Below are positions 21,599 to 35,500 of a stretch of 64,000 nucleotides of DNA, piece by piece (positions within the stretch are counted from its first letter, which is position 1; every line of letters starts with the position of its first letter). The position numbers were made by a program, and so were the translations under genes. The notes beneath the pieces were generated by a model. That model had not been told where the DNA came from, did not search any database, and saw nothing but the letters and a program-made list of their open reading frames with translations. Source of the DNA: Argopecten irradians (lineage: Eukaryota; Mollusca; Bivalvia; Pectinida; Pectinidae); NCBI RefSeq assembly GCF_041381155.1, contig NC_091135.1:58169997-58233996 (forward strand), given 5' to 3'.

Positions 21599-22978
21599 TG
21601 GTGAGGCTGACGGTGGTTTAATTTGACAGTGAAGCTGACGGTGAGGCTGATGGTGCCTTTATTTGATGGTGAGGCTGCTAGTGGCTTTATTTGATGGTGA
21701 GGCTGTTGGTGGCTTTATTTGATGGTGAGGCTGTTGGTGGCTTTATTTGATGGTGAAGCTGATGGTGGCTTTATTTGATGGTGAGGCTGCTAGTGGCTTT
21801 ATTTGATATTGAAGCTGATGGTGGCTTTATTTGATGGTGAGGCTGCTAGTGGCTTTATTTGATGGTGAAGCTGATGGTGGCTTTATTTGATGGTGAAGCT
21901 GATGGTGGCTTTATTTGATGGTGAGGCTGTTGGTGGCTTTATTTGATGGTGAAGCTGATGGTGGCTTTATTTGATGGTGAAGCTGATGGTGGCTTTATTT
22001 GATGGTGAAGCTGATGGTGGCTTTATTTGATGGTGAGGCTGTTGGTGGCTTTATTTGATGGTGAGGCTGTTGGTGGCTTTATTTGATGGTGAAGCTGATG
22101 GTGGCTTTATTTGATGGTGAGGCTGCTAGTGGCTTTATTTGATATTGAAGCTGATGGTGGCTTTATTTGATGGTGAGGCTGATGGTGGCTTTATTTGATA
22201 TTGAAGCTGATGGTGACTTTATTTGATGGTGAAGCTGATGGTGGCTTATTTGACGGTGAGGCTGATGGTAGCTTTATTTGATGGTGAGGCTGCTAGTGGC
22301 TTTATTTGATATTGAAGCTGATGGTGGCTTTATTTGATGGTGAGCTGATGGTGGCTTTATTTGATATTGAAGCTGATGGTGGCTTTATTTGATGGTGAGG
22401 CTGATGGTGGCTTTATTTGATGGTGAGGCTGATGGTGGCTTTATTTGATGGTGAGGCTGCTAGTGGCTTTATTTGATATTGAAGCTGATGGTGGCTTTAT
22501 TTGATGGTGAAGCTGATGGTGGCTTTATTTGACGGTGAGGCTGATGGTGGCTTTATTTGATGGTAAAGCTGATGGTGGCTTTATTTGATGGTGAAGGTGA
22601 TGGTGGCTTTATTTGATGGTGAGGCTGCTAGTGGCTTTATTTGATATTGAAGCTGATGCTGGCTTTATATGATGGTGAAGCTGATGGTGGCTTTATTTGA
22701 CGGTGAGGCTGATGGTAGCTTTATATGACGGTAAAGCTGATGGTGGCTTTATTTGATGGTGAAGGTGATGGTGGCTTTATTTGATGGTGAGGCTGATGGT
22801 AGGCTGATGTGCTTTATTTGACGGTAAAGCTGATGGTGGCTTTATTTGATGGTGAAGCTGATGGTGGCTTTATTTGATGGTGAAGCTGCTAGTGGCTTTA
22901 TTTGATGGTGAGGCTGACGGTGGCTTTATTTGATGGTGAAGCTGATGGTGGCTTTATTTGATGGTGAAGCTGACGATA
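21599..22978. repeat. 28-bp satellite, right block
   Basis: About 49 units continuing the left block. It has extra variants (GCTGCTAGTGGC, GATATTGAAG) in short repeated combinations, so its homogenisation differs from the left block. Confidence 0.95.
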
Positions 22979-25025
22979 GGGGCCATATTTTCTCTGTTAC
23001 TAAAGCTTTGTTCACATTTTTTATGCTGCTTTAATGTTTTGTTACAGTTATTTTAAGTCTGCTGTACTGCCTTTACCCACTATAATAATTAAGCTTGGTC
23101 AGAAATAAGGGTATGTGATTATACTGCCAATTTACATACTTTAGCTCAAGTAAACAACATATAAATCAAAACAATATTTTTTTGCTTATCACTCTGTAAA
23201 TTCTGTTAACCAACATGTTTTTGGGCATGATTATATACTGCACATTTTGTTGGCAATTGAAATTCAATTTGATTGGTTATGAGAATTTTTGAACTAGCGG
23301 TACAAATTTTTAAAGTGAACAGTCGGGCAAGGATGGCTAAAGTCGGTAAAAATGGTGTGAATGTATCCAGTATAATTTCTTATGAAATGGGAAAATAAAA
23401 TCTCTCGTCAAAATCTGTCTGCGTACGAAGAAATTAATTCAAAGTATGGGAATTCTAAAACGTCCTCCCGGCTCACTGTGTCCGTGGTTACATTTCCACA
23501 CAGCCTCGCTTTCAATGCTTTCAAATTTTCTTTACTTTAATGGTCAGAACTGGGAAACTAAGCAGAACTTGACCGTCGTATTAATATGTGAGAACTTTTG
23601 GACGGCCAATGAACGCATTTAGACTGGTTTTCTTTGCCCGAAAATTCACTTTAACTGTTATTGAAAAATTCATTGAAAAATTCTGTCATGGAAATGCAGC
23701 TTGGCATTAAACGTGAAATAATCAAGTTGCTACAAAGATAAGTTGGTTTACAGTATAGATATATTTAGATACTTGGCCAGTTACAATGTTTTTACCTGCC
23801 AATATATTTGTTCTTAGATGTAGGGTGCAGCAAACTGAGAGGTACATGTCAAGGAAGATAGCTGCAAATATGTCTAAACGCAATATTTATTTCTGTTGGT
23901 ACTGTTATGTTGCTGAAGCCTTAATTTCATCTGTTGAATTAATTACAAACACCTGAATAACATTCTTTTAAAATACACTTGATGTTTACAACTATTATAA
24001 ATATATAAGTGAAATGCTGATCGACAAGCTGCTCTTTGGTTTTATTTGCTGTTTTAGTTAACGATCCTTTTTGGTTTTTTCTGTGATATATTATTTTGCA
24101 ATAGATGAATTATTTGTTTTAAGTAATTGTTTAGTATCTTATTTGTTATGAAATGTAAATGAAAACTAGAAGTGTTGCTATTGGAGAAGAGAGAGAGGAA
24201 TGGTGTACTGGTACACAAGTATTCTGTTAATTTGGTCGGTAATTAGTCTTTACTGTAAGCATACATGTACTTATTTTGACACAACCCAATTTTAACTCGG
24301 ATTTGATATTAAATCTTATTAAAGACAATTATGAATTAGTTTTCATTAATTGCTGTAAATCCAATCACTTTATGAAAACATTTTCTGTACAAAAAGCGCT
24401 AACAAAACTATTCTTACATTATAGTGTATTTGAGTGCTGTAACCAAAGATTATTGTTTTTTTTTTAACTTCTGTTTCATCAGATTGGTATTTGTTATACC
24501 GGAGGTACTTTGTTCCAAATTTTTCTAACTGAACTGAGGGAGATTAATTTTGTTTTGTAAACATTTTCAGTTTATTGTAACATTTTGGTTGAAGGACTGA
24601 CACATTAACACTGTATAGAGCTAACCAATGTCAGACTTAGAATAAAAATTTCAATTTGTTTATGTCAGTTTGAATGCGTTTCTTTCCCATTCCTTATGCA
24701 TCAATTGCACTTTTCTCCCTTGTTTAGGGTTGGTCTGGTCACAGCCAATACCGAAAACACAAATATTTTCTTTTTGTATGGCCATTAAATATCAGTACAC
24801 TAACAGTTAATTGTGTAAATTATACAACAATATTTCAGTACAAAGTACGCTGTAACCAGTAGGGGAAAGCTCTGCAGTCCAACCTTGTTATCTTAGAAAA
24901 TAAAGATGTACACATGCTCAAGAATGCAAGTTTCTTTTGATCTCTAGGCTGATAAGATTATTGTACTCGAGCCATCTTTTGCTTGAGTAGTTATGTTATG
25001 CTGCACTGGGTCACTTGTTATAGCC
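22979..25025. other. Intergenic AT-rich sequence
   Basis: No gene or repeat family recognised. AATAAA hexamers at about 24640 and 24895 could belong to a + strand transcript end but cannot be tied to CMIP from the sequence. Confidence 0.4.
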
Positions 25026-25548
25026 CCACTGTAACTACATTAGGGGGATTATACGGGAATCAGCATGTCTGTCCATAGCAAAACGTTTGTCCTGACATCT
25101 CCGCCTAAACTACTGGATCAATTTCATTGAAACTTGGCAGCAATGTTCAGGACCATGTGTAGATGTGCATGAAGGATGGCTTCTTTTCAGATCAACTGAC
25201 CTAAATAGGCTAAAATATTTAAATGCTTGCAGGAATGACCTTGACATTCATTCAAGGTCACAGGGGTCAAAAAAGATTAAATCTTTAAACAACTTCTCTT
25301 CAATAACTAAAAGGCCTAGAAACCTGAAATTGGGCCTGTTGTTTTGCATACTAGCATGAATGGTTACTAAGTTTGTTCAAATGAATGATCTTGACATTCA
25401 TTCAAGGACAAATTCATCAATTATATCAAAAATTTACTTCTACTAAAGAGCTCCTTTTATTGCGTTGTTTTCTACTACTGCATTTTGACAGTGTTGTATT
25501 GTGCTAATAGTCTGATGACCGTTCAGGCCCATGAGCCTCTCGTTTATG
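25026..25548 (-). mobile_element. Old hairpin-ended interspersed repeat
   Basis: On the minus strand it begins AACGAGAGGCTCATGGGCCT then GAACGGTCATC, a variant of the CAAGAGGCC 5' end seen in other elements here. It contains repeated GAATGACCTTGACATTCATT(C)AAGG and CTGGATCAATTTCATTGAAA motifs. No coding content. Confidence 0.55.
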
Positions 25549-26010
25549 GGAAGGGAGGGGGATTTGTATCAATTTTGGTTGCCATGGTAACCAAGTCACT
25601 ATACACAGGTTTTGTAAAATGGCCAATAATCTATAAGCTTTTTCATCAATGTTTGGTCAATCTTTGTAACATATGGATGTCTATAATTTGTCTGGACGAG
25701 AATTAATGATGACAAACAAGGTGGGGGGGGCAATAAAAAATAAAACAACACAGATCTATTTATGTATAATATAAATAGTACATGTAGTTGATTCTAAGTA
25801 CATTGTAACAATTTGATTATTGCATGGAAGAACAGTTACACAGTTAGAAGTCTAAGGTGTTAGAAAACAAGTACATGCCAGCAAGGCTGATGTCTAATGC
25901 CAATTACTGTCCAGTCTGGACCCTCTGTGCAGGATAACAAATGAAGTCATTATATCAGTTGATGACAAGTGGCATTTCATGTCATAAATGAGTACAAAAT
26001 GATGCCTTAG

Positions 26011-26570
26011 TTAGGCAGATGCTGCTTCATAGGCTGGTACCAGATGCTTTTTGGGTACAAGACCAAAACTGCCCTGTAGTTCTCCTACCCACCAGGACTT
26101 GGAATCAAACTCTTTGCTTATTATATGGATCATATCACCCTTTTTAAATGTCAGTTCATCATTAGTACCTCCGGAAAAGTCCCATTTACCATAGTAGAGA
26201 TTCTCAAAGTCTTCTTTAGGGTTAACGATCTTCATTTTCTTTGGCTCTGGTGCATCAGGTTTAGATGGGGTAGGGGGTAGAGGGTTTCTACTAGGGGGTG
26301 GGGGAGGAGGTTGGGAGTCTGGTGGTAAGGGTGGGAGGGGTTTTCGCCCAGAGACTGGTGGTGGAGTCGATGTCTGTGTACGTGACGGAACTGCTGGGGG
26401 TGGAGAGGACACGGAACCACAATCCTCATACATCTCCTGGTCATCATCATCACCGTCAACAGGTGCAGTATCATCGTAAATTTCCTGATTGTCAGGCTGT
26501 GCCGGCTCTTCTACAGGAGTCTCTATTGCTGGAGTTTCTTCAATTGGTTCATAGATGTCATCAGGATCAT
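26011..26570 (-). CDS. SKAP-like terminal exon: linker and SH3 domain
   Basis: Acceptor AACCTTCAG read at 26579-26571; the stop TAA is at 26013-26011. It encodes 185 residues: acidic YxxP/YDD tyrosine motifs, then about 55 residues rich in PPPP and PLPP stretches (longer than in vertebrate SKAP, and itself a possible SH3 ligand), then a complete SH3 with the ALYDY-equivalent YYGKWDF, the WW pair and GLVPxxHLVP. It ends YEAASA. The C-rich codons make a low-complexity stretch at about 26240-26400. Confidence 0.93.
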
Positions 26571-29500
26571 CTGAAGGTTAAAGGGTCATTTCAAAATAAA
26601 TATCAGTAGCGAGACCTCAAATAATCAAACTAACGTAAAACATGTTTATAACGAACACACAACATGGTTATAACGTAGGAATTTTCATTCCTCGGCAATA
26701 GTCCTATAAGATGAATGTGATATGTGGATAACAAGCTATGATTATAACTAAGTGATTTCATCTAAAAGGTGTGTTATAACAGTGTTTTACTGTACTAGGC
26801 AAATCCACCTTTTAAATGTTTGATTTTTTTCAATCCCCTGTGCCTCTCCTCTTATAAATCGCCTCTTTGTAAGCATACCTACATTTGATCTTTTTGAAGA
26901 ACAAGCATTCAGAAATAAAATGTATGAAATACCTTGATGTACTGGTATAACAAGAGTTATTTTCCCTAGAATGACTTACCATCATAAATCTTCTGAGTTC
27001 CAGTAACCTTCTCTATGGCAGATTTCCACTTGGTATATTCATCAGTATTCAATGCTACAAACTGAAGAAAACATCTGATACAAACAATAAATCTTACAAC
27101 AAACCCTAAACCAATGTCCCACTAATACATCCACAACAAACCCTAAACCAATGTCCCCCTAATACATCCACAACAAACCCTAAACCAATGTCCCCCTAAT
27201 ACATCCACAACAAACCCTAAACCGATGTCCTCCAATACATTCCCAACAAGCCTTAAACCAATGTCCCCCTAATACATCCCCAACAAACCCTAAACCAATG
27301 TCCCCCTAATACATCCACAACAAACCCTAAACCAATGTCCCCCTAATACATCCACAACAAACCCTAAACCAATGTCCTCCTAGTGCTTCCACAACAATCC
27401 CTAAACTAATGTCCCCCTAATAATCCACAACAAACCCTAAACCAATGTCCCCCTAACACATCCACAACAAACCCTAAACCAATGTCCCCCTAAAACATCC
27501 ACAACATACCCTAAACCAATGTCCCCCTAGTGCATCCACATCAAACCCTAAACCAATGTCCCCCTAACACATCCAAAACAAACCCTAAACCAATGTCCCC
27601 CTAATACATCCACAACATACCCTAAACCAATGTCCCCCTAATACATCCACAACAAACCCTAAACCAATGTCCCCCTAATACATCCACAACAAACCCTAAA
27701 CCAATGACCCCCTAATACATCCACAACAAACCCTAAACCAATGTACACCTAATACATCCACAACAAACCCTAAACCAATGTCCCCCTAATACATCCACAA
27801 CAAACCCTAAACCAATGTCCCCCTATAGTGCATCCACAACATACCCTAAACCAATGTCCCCCTAATACATCCACAACAAACCCTAAACCAATGTCCCCCT
27901 AATACATCCACAACAAACCCTAAACCAATGTCCCCCTAATACATCCACAACAAACCCTAAACCAATGTCCCCCTAATACATCCACAACAAACCCTAAACC
28001 AATGCCCCCCTATAGTGCATCCACAACATACCCAAAACCAATGTCCCCCTAATACATCCACAACATACCCTAAACCAATGTCCCCCTTATACATCCACAA
28101 CAAACCCTAAACCAATGTCCCCCTAACACATCCACAACAAACCCTAAACCAATGTCCCCCTTATACATCCACAACAAACCCTAAACCAATGTCCCCCTAA
28201 TACATCCACAACAAACACTAAACCAATGTCCCACTAACACATCCACAACAAACCCTAAACCAATGTCCCCCTAATACATCCACAACAAACCCTAAACCAA
28301 TGTCCCCCTAATACATCCACAACAAACCCTAAACCAATGTCCCCCTTATACATCCACAACAAACCCTAAACCAATGTCCCCCTAACACATCCACAACAAA
28401 CCCTAAACCAATGTCCCCCTAATACATCCACAACAAACCCTAAACCAATGTCCCCCTAGAGCATCCACAACAAACTCTAAACCAATGTCCCCCTAATACA
28501 TCCACAACAAACCCTAAACCAATGTCCCCCTAACACATCCATCCACAACAAACCCTAAACCAATGTCCCCCTAGAGCATCCACAACAAACCCTAAACCAA
28601 TGTCCCCCTAGTGCATCCACAACATACCCTAAACCAATGTCCCCCTATAGAGCATCCACAACAAACCCTAAACCAATGTCCCCCTAATACATCCACAACA
28701 AACCCTAAACCAATGTCCCCCTAATACATCCACAACAAACCCTAAACCAATGTCCCCCTAGAGCATCCACAACAAACCCTAAACCAATGTCCCCCTTATA
28801 CATCCACAACAAACCCTAAACCAATGTCCCCCTAATACATCCACAACAAACCCTAAACCAATGTCCCCCTAGAGCATCCACAACAAACCCTAAACCAATA
28901 TCCCCCTAATACATCCACAACAAACCCTAAAGTCCATGAATGTAAATAAGTAATCCTTTATAATTATCTACCAGAGGCCTTGACGGTCACCTGAGTGCTG
29001 CTACAGAAAGAGCATTGCAATGTTTGTTCAAATCTGTAAAAAGTAGTTACAAATAAGAATAAACTTTAAAGTTGAACCTTTGCATTAGAATTTTTATTTT
29101 TTGTTTTTCACTTTGATAGTTAGTGTATTATGTTACCAAACCTTATGCTTAAAATTCCAATTATCTTTGCCAATGTTAAAAAACAAAACCAATCTGGAAG
29201 TCAGTCAGTGTCAGTGATTTTATAAATTTCTCTTTTTAATGTATAAAGATTATTTGGTTCCATTAAACCTGTGAACTCAGAAGAAGATTTTTAGGTCACC
29301 TGAGACGAAGTCTCAAGTGACCTATTCTAATCACCTTTTGTCCGTCGTCGTGCGTCATATGTCCGTAAACAATTTACATTTTCGACTTCTTCTCAAAAAC
29401 AGCTGAAGCAAATTCAATGACATTTTGCACAAACCTTCTGAGGCATAAGGCCAATCAAAATTGTGAGTTATATGGTCCGCCACCCCCTGGGGCTGTTTGG

Positions 29501-32500
29501 AGAGCCAAAAGGGGTAAAATTGACTATAATTTCAAAAATCTTCTCCGCTCACAGATGTGATGGAATCAAATACTCTTCATAGATAGAAAGGTCTGAAGGT
29601 CCTTTACAAAAACTGTGAATTATATGACCCTGGGGTCTCAGGTTTGCCCCTTGGGGAGGGGGTTAACTTTACTATAGTTAATATAGGGAAAACACATTTT
29701 CGAGCATTATTTGGTCATTTGTAAAAGGAAATGAGTCCAAATGTTGTCAGAACTAATCCCTATGAAAAGGCCATCTGTGAATCCTATTAACAAATTTTCC
29801 ATAACTTGACTCCCAGGGGCCTTAGGGGTTGGACCAAAAGGGGTCAATAAGCTAAAACTTCAAAAATCTTCTTCTGAAATTCTGGAACTGGTAGAATCAA
29901 ATACTCTTCATAGATGGAGAGGTCTTAAGGTCCTTTACAAAAATTGCTTATTTTTCATAGGAAATTAGTCAAACTGGGTTAGAATTATTAGTCTGAGATA
30001 GCATTTATCCATATTGGGCCTGGCTGACCCCCAGGGGCCTTAGGGGCGGGGCCAAAAAAGGGTCAAATAGGCTAAAACTTCACTTCAAAAATCTACTTCT
30101 GTATTCACAGATTTGATGGAACCAAATACTCTTCATAGATTGGAAGGTCTTAAGGCCCTTTACAAAAATTGTGAATTTCATGGCCCTCGGGATCTCAGAT
30201 TTTGCCCCTGGGGAGGGGGTCAAATTTACTTTATTTTATATTGGCAAGACACATTTATGAATGTTTATTTGCTTATTTTTTCATAGGAAATTAGTCAAAC
30301 TGGGTTAGAATTATTAGTCTGAGATAGCATTTTATCGTCATATCCATATTGGTCCTGGCCGACCCCCAGGGGCCTTAGAGGCGAGGCCAAAATGGCTAAA
30401 AATTTCAAAAATCTTCTTCTTAATTCACAGGTTTGATGGAACCAAATAATCTCCATAGATTAAAAAGTGAAATTTATAAAATCACTGACACTGACTGACT
30501 TCTAGTTTGGTTTTGTTGTTTAACGTTAGCAAAGCAAATTGGAATTTTAAACATAAGGTTTGGTAACATAATACACTAACTATCAAAATGAAAAACAAAA
30601 AATAACAAGAGATCCCAGAGGGATCTTAGCGCCCACCAAAGAATGATCTATGTTTGACAAAGAAAGAGGGATCTTTTCTCTGCTTTTAAAACTTTTACTA
30701 CATATTACTACATATGAAATTTGAGAAAGATCCTTTGAGAACTATCCGAGATATAAAACGATAACAAATATCAATTATCAAATTCCAAGATGGTGGCCTG
30801 TTGGCCATCTTGTTGACCGATTGGTCCTTAAGTTCAACATGCACAACTAGACCAGTAGGGGAACCTGCAAAAAAAATTGGAGACAGATCCCTTCAGTACT
30901 TTTTGAGAAATAGTGGTAACAAGCTTCAACTAACAAAATCCAAGATAGAGGCCTTTCAGCCATCTTGTTCATCAATCAGTCTCAAATGCAATATGCACAA
31001 CTAGACCCCTAGGGGAACATGGACACAATTTGAGACAGATCCCATCAGTACTTTTGAGACAGAGGCCCAGAGGGCCATCAGTACTGGTTTTTGAGTAAAA
31101 CAAGAAGGCCCAGAGGGCCTGTATCGCTCACCTGGTTTTTTGTTAGTAATTATCACAAGACTCTGACAATTAGAAAAATAAGCAAAATTGACTCCCAAAG
31201 TTTAATTTTGAATCACAACCATACAATGATGCTATTGATACCATACAAATATGCTATCCAATACATAGGTTCAGAGACAAAGTAATTTATATGAAAATAG
31301 TAGCCTAATTGACCTTCTTGACCTCGCATCTATTGCCGTTTAAGGCCCCGGGGTCAGCCCTATCATTTGTACAATTTCAAATCCCAACCCTATGGATGCT
31401 ACCATTGCATTATAAGTGCTCTTCCATTCTTAGTTGCAGAGAAGAAGTCGTTTATATGGAAATAGCTAAATTGACCCCTTTTGACCCCACCCTTCAGGCT
31501 CCCAGGGGGGTCAGCCCCATCATTTGCAAAATTTTGAATCCAAACCCTATAAGGATGTAACCGTTGCATTATGAGCGCAATCCCATGTTAAAGGTGATAA
31601 AAACAGATTTTAAATATGCTATTTTTGTGTTGATATTTGTTTATTGTGGTGCACTTTATGATTTCCAACAAAAAATACAGGTTGTATTTGACGTAATTTC
31701 AATAAAATGTGCTTGAAACGTAGTCCACAACGACCCTTGTCAAGAACGATCGCATCGCTTATCGCCCCTGATATCACCAGGTGGCCGTAAATTCGTGACG
31801 TCATCTGAGACCAACAGCTTTGACAAGAGCCGGGAAAATTCAATGGGGCATGTTGCGGTATTGACGATTATAGATATTTAAAACAGTCGCGCTACGTGCA
31901 GTTGCTATATTGATAAGTGGAAATGTATCCGTATATATAATATACAATTTATAACATACCCTGCTATGGTAAAAACGATCGTTTACTCATTCCAATCGTC
32001 ATATTCTGGGCTATAAAATTGTTATGTTCTTTAGGTCAAAAGTCATTTGATATCATGTACGTGTGTGTCAACTCAGGTTCGAGGAGGTTACGCTTGACTT
32101 TTGATTGCAAATTAAAACTCTAAACATAAAGTTTATATCAACAAGAAGAAATATAAGTTTACAAGAAAATGGACCCAAACAACAATGACACTACATGCTT
32201 TAATGTACATACACATAATGCATATATTTATAAAAGTAGACCCCGCCACCCTTCATACCCTTTCTAAAACCCTATCATACCGCGACAAACGTGCCCCTAT
32301 CCCGCCTTATGTATGCACTACACACCTCTATTTCCTAATTGGAACTTAATCCTTCAGAACACCACACAGAAAGGGTTAGGCTTATTTATTTTTTTAAGTT
32401 CTGTAATGAATTTTACGGATTTATTCGACAATATTTCGGGACTTTCCGTGTACGAAAATAGAATAGCATGTATAGTAGTAACAATACACGCACGACCGAT

Positions 32501-35500
32501 AAAAAAGACTGGACAAAACACAGATACTAGATACAATGACCAAATATGCATGACATGTACTCGTGGACAAGATATATATATGCATGTTTAATAGTTCAAC
32601 TAACACAGGGCCATGGAACAACATATTTCTTATAAAACACAGTTGTTCTTGTTCCGCTATCATTCATATATCAAAATCCTTAAGTAAATTTTAAAAGTAA
32701 CTAACAGGGGGCCTGTCGGCCATCTTGTTGACCGACTGGTCCCAAAATGCAATATGCACAACTACACCTCTAGGGGAACCTACATGTGAAATTTGAGAGA
32801 GATCCCTTCAATACTTTCTGAGAAATAGCGGTAACAAACTTTATCAATCAAAATCCAAGATGGGGCCTGTCGGCCATCTTGTTGACCGATTGGTCCCCAA
32901 AATGCAATATGCACAACTACACCCTAGGGGAACCTACATGTGAAATTTGAGAGAGATCCCTTCAGTACTTTCTGCGAAATAGCGGTAACAAACTTTAACT
33001 ATCAAAATCCAAGATGGCCGCCTGTCGGCCATTTTGTTGACTGATTGGTCCCAAAATACAATATGCACAACTAGGGCCCTAGGGGAACCTACATATGAAA
33101 TTTGAGAAAGATCCCTTTGGTACTTTCTGAGAAATAGCGGTAACAAAAAATGTTATCGGACGGAAGGACTGGGACGGACGGAAGGACGGACGAAAAGCGA
33201 TTTGAATAGCCCACCATCTGATGATGGTGGGCTAAAAATTCTAATACGAAAGTTCAACTTTATAGTTTATTTTATAATTCGTAAATAATTTTTATAGATT
33301 GGAACCAACTTTGCAATGCTCTTTCTGTAGCAGCACTCAGGTGACCGTCAAGGCCTCTTGGGCCTCTTGTTGAAATATTAGCCTTTTGACCCTTTTTGGC
33401 TCCGCCTCTCTGGTCCCTGGGGTCAGCCAGGACCAATATGGATATGGTGTTAAAATGCTATTTCAGGCTAATAATTCAAACCCAGTTTGACTCATTTCAA
33501 ATAATGTTCATAAATGTGTTTTTCCTATATAAACTATAGTAAATTTGACTCCCTCCCCAGGGAAAAATCTGAGATCCCAGAGCCATGAAATTCACACATT
33601 TTGTAAAGGGCCTTAAGACCTTTCAATCTATAAAGAGTGTTTGGTTCCATCCAATCTGTGAATTCAGAAGAAAGATTTTTGAAAAGTTAACAAATTTGAC
33701 CCCTTTTGGCCCCGCCCCTCTGACCCCTGGGGGTTGGCCAGGACAAATATGAATATGACGTTAAAATGCTTTCTCAGGCTAATTATTCTAAGCCAGTTTG
33801 ACTCATTTCCTATGAAAACAAAGCAAATAATGTTCATAAATGTGTTTTTCCTATATAAACTATAGGAAATTTGACCCACTCCCCAGGGAAAAAATCTGAG
33901 ATCCCAGGGCCATGAAATTCACAATTTTTTTAAAGGACCTTAAGACCTTCCAATCTATGAAGAGTATTTAATTCTACCACATCTGTGAGTGGAGAAGAAG
34001 ATTTTTGAAATTTTAATCAATTTTACCCCTTTTGGCCCTTCCTACAGCCCCCTGGGGGGTGGGGGTCATATAATTCACAATTTTGATTGGCCTTAGGAGG
34101 TTTGTGCAAAATTTCATTGGAATTGCTTTAGTGGTTTTTGAGAAGAAGTCGAAAATGTAAATTGTTTACGAACACACAACGGACGACGCACGACGACGGA
34201 CAAAAGGCGATTAGAATAGGTCACTTGAGACTTCGTCTCAGGTCACCTAATGAATCCCTTCCATCCTGAAAAAAATCACCAAAGGACTAAGACTGGTTCC
34301 GAACTAACCTCTTCCAAAGTATAAATTACTCAAATGCTACAATCTCTTTAAAGGTGATAAAAACAGAACGGACATGAAAAATGAGATAATACGCTAGAAA
34401 CATTTGTAATGCCTATCTAAACATATACCAGTTTGATATTTGCTTATATTTTGTCTCTAAATAGTAAAATTAATGAAAGCAATCTTCATATCTTTTCGAC
34501 GACAGATTTTTTTCTATGACTTACCTCCCTTGAGTTCCGATGAGTTGTGACGTCATCTGAGACAATCAACTACCGGAAGCCGGTGTGCCGATCGCGGAAC
34601 TGTCAACATGCATGTGTATTTTAGCCACATGTCTTAGTACTTACGGAAATACACACGGAGAAAAATATGTTATATTTCGACTATTTGGGTAACGTGATTT
34701 ATCCCCTACATAATGACACATTATTGACGTCATAACCTATGAAATGACGTCACTACATGTAAATAATGATGTCATTAATGTCGCGGGTACATATGTCATG
34801 TGGCTTATGGTGTGCCAGGGGTTAAACCACGAATGAATAAGTAGTTCTTTCCTATTCAGTCCACCCTGGAGTAATACGACTGTGCATGTATGTAATTTAT
34901 AGTTTACACATAAAATTAACCGAGGAGTTTTGATATACATAGAATCTACTGGTAATTTTATGTGCGAAATAAGATCGTAGCGAAAATGGACAATTATTGG
35001 GGCCCACCTCTTTAGACCTACGTTTTAATAGAAAAATTATCTGTTACAAACATACGGAGACATGAAAAATACATGCAGATTAAAAGAAAAAACTGAAATG
35101 TTCTCAAAATGCGCATTAAAAATAAAAGAGATCCTTCTGCACATTTTCCATACTTCATTTTAGGGATTTTCATATTTATTTTGGGTTACACAACAATGTA
35201 CCGGTGGTGTGAAACCGGTATGTTCAGATCTAGTCCGCTAAACCTGCCTATATTATCAGGCTTTTTTAATTATTTTTTTTGCCTCATATATAGGGGAGAA
35301 AAAAGCCTAATAATATAGGCAGGTTTAGCGGACTAGTTCAGATCGAGCAGGGTTGCATAATGATATGACGACATTCACAGTTATCATTATTTAATTGCAG
35401 GAATTTAAATTCGAAAAATTACCATGTTAAGAACGCTCTAAAGTCATCAAAATACATCGTAAAACTCATCTCAGCAATCCTAAATACATTAAGTAATATT

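Larger units (their letters stand above)
29291..33369 (-). mobile_element. Nested inverted copy of the same hairpin family
   Basis: On the minus strand its 5' end CAAGAGGCCCAAGAGGCCTT is at 33369 and its 3' end at 29291 (TTAGGTCACCTGAGACG read on +). There is no target duplication. It holds three to four monomers and is itself split by the GATCCC element at 30606-33235. Confidence 0.75.
28973..34250 (+). mobile_element. Outer hairpin-ended element (GGTCACCTGAG family), interrupted
   Basis: 5' end AGAGGCCTTGACGGTCACCT then GAG at 28973. Its body resumes at 33370 after a nested element and runs through monomers (CCCCTTTTGGCC, CATGAAATTCACA, AAGGGCCTTAAGACC) to the 3' hairpin with arms GGTCACTTGAGAC/GTCTCAGGTCACC and final CTAA at 34250. 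A CGGACGACGCACGACGACGG tract precedes the hairpin. Joining 29290 to 33370 restores the monomer GAAGAAGATTT-TTGAAA seen intact near 33666-33684. Confidence 0.75.

Noticed and set aside
26298-26609. 103-codon + strand frame opposite the SH3 exon
   Set aside because: It is the antisense shadow of the proline-rich SKAP-like exon, whose minus-strand frame is strongly supported.
27090-28935. CCCTAAAC strings looking like plant-type telomere repeats
   Set aside because: They occur once per 37-bp unit inside a longer satellite and never as consecutive heptamers, so this is not an interstitial telomere.
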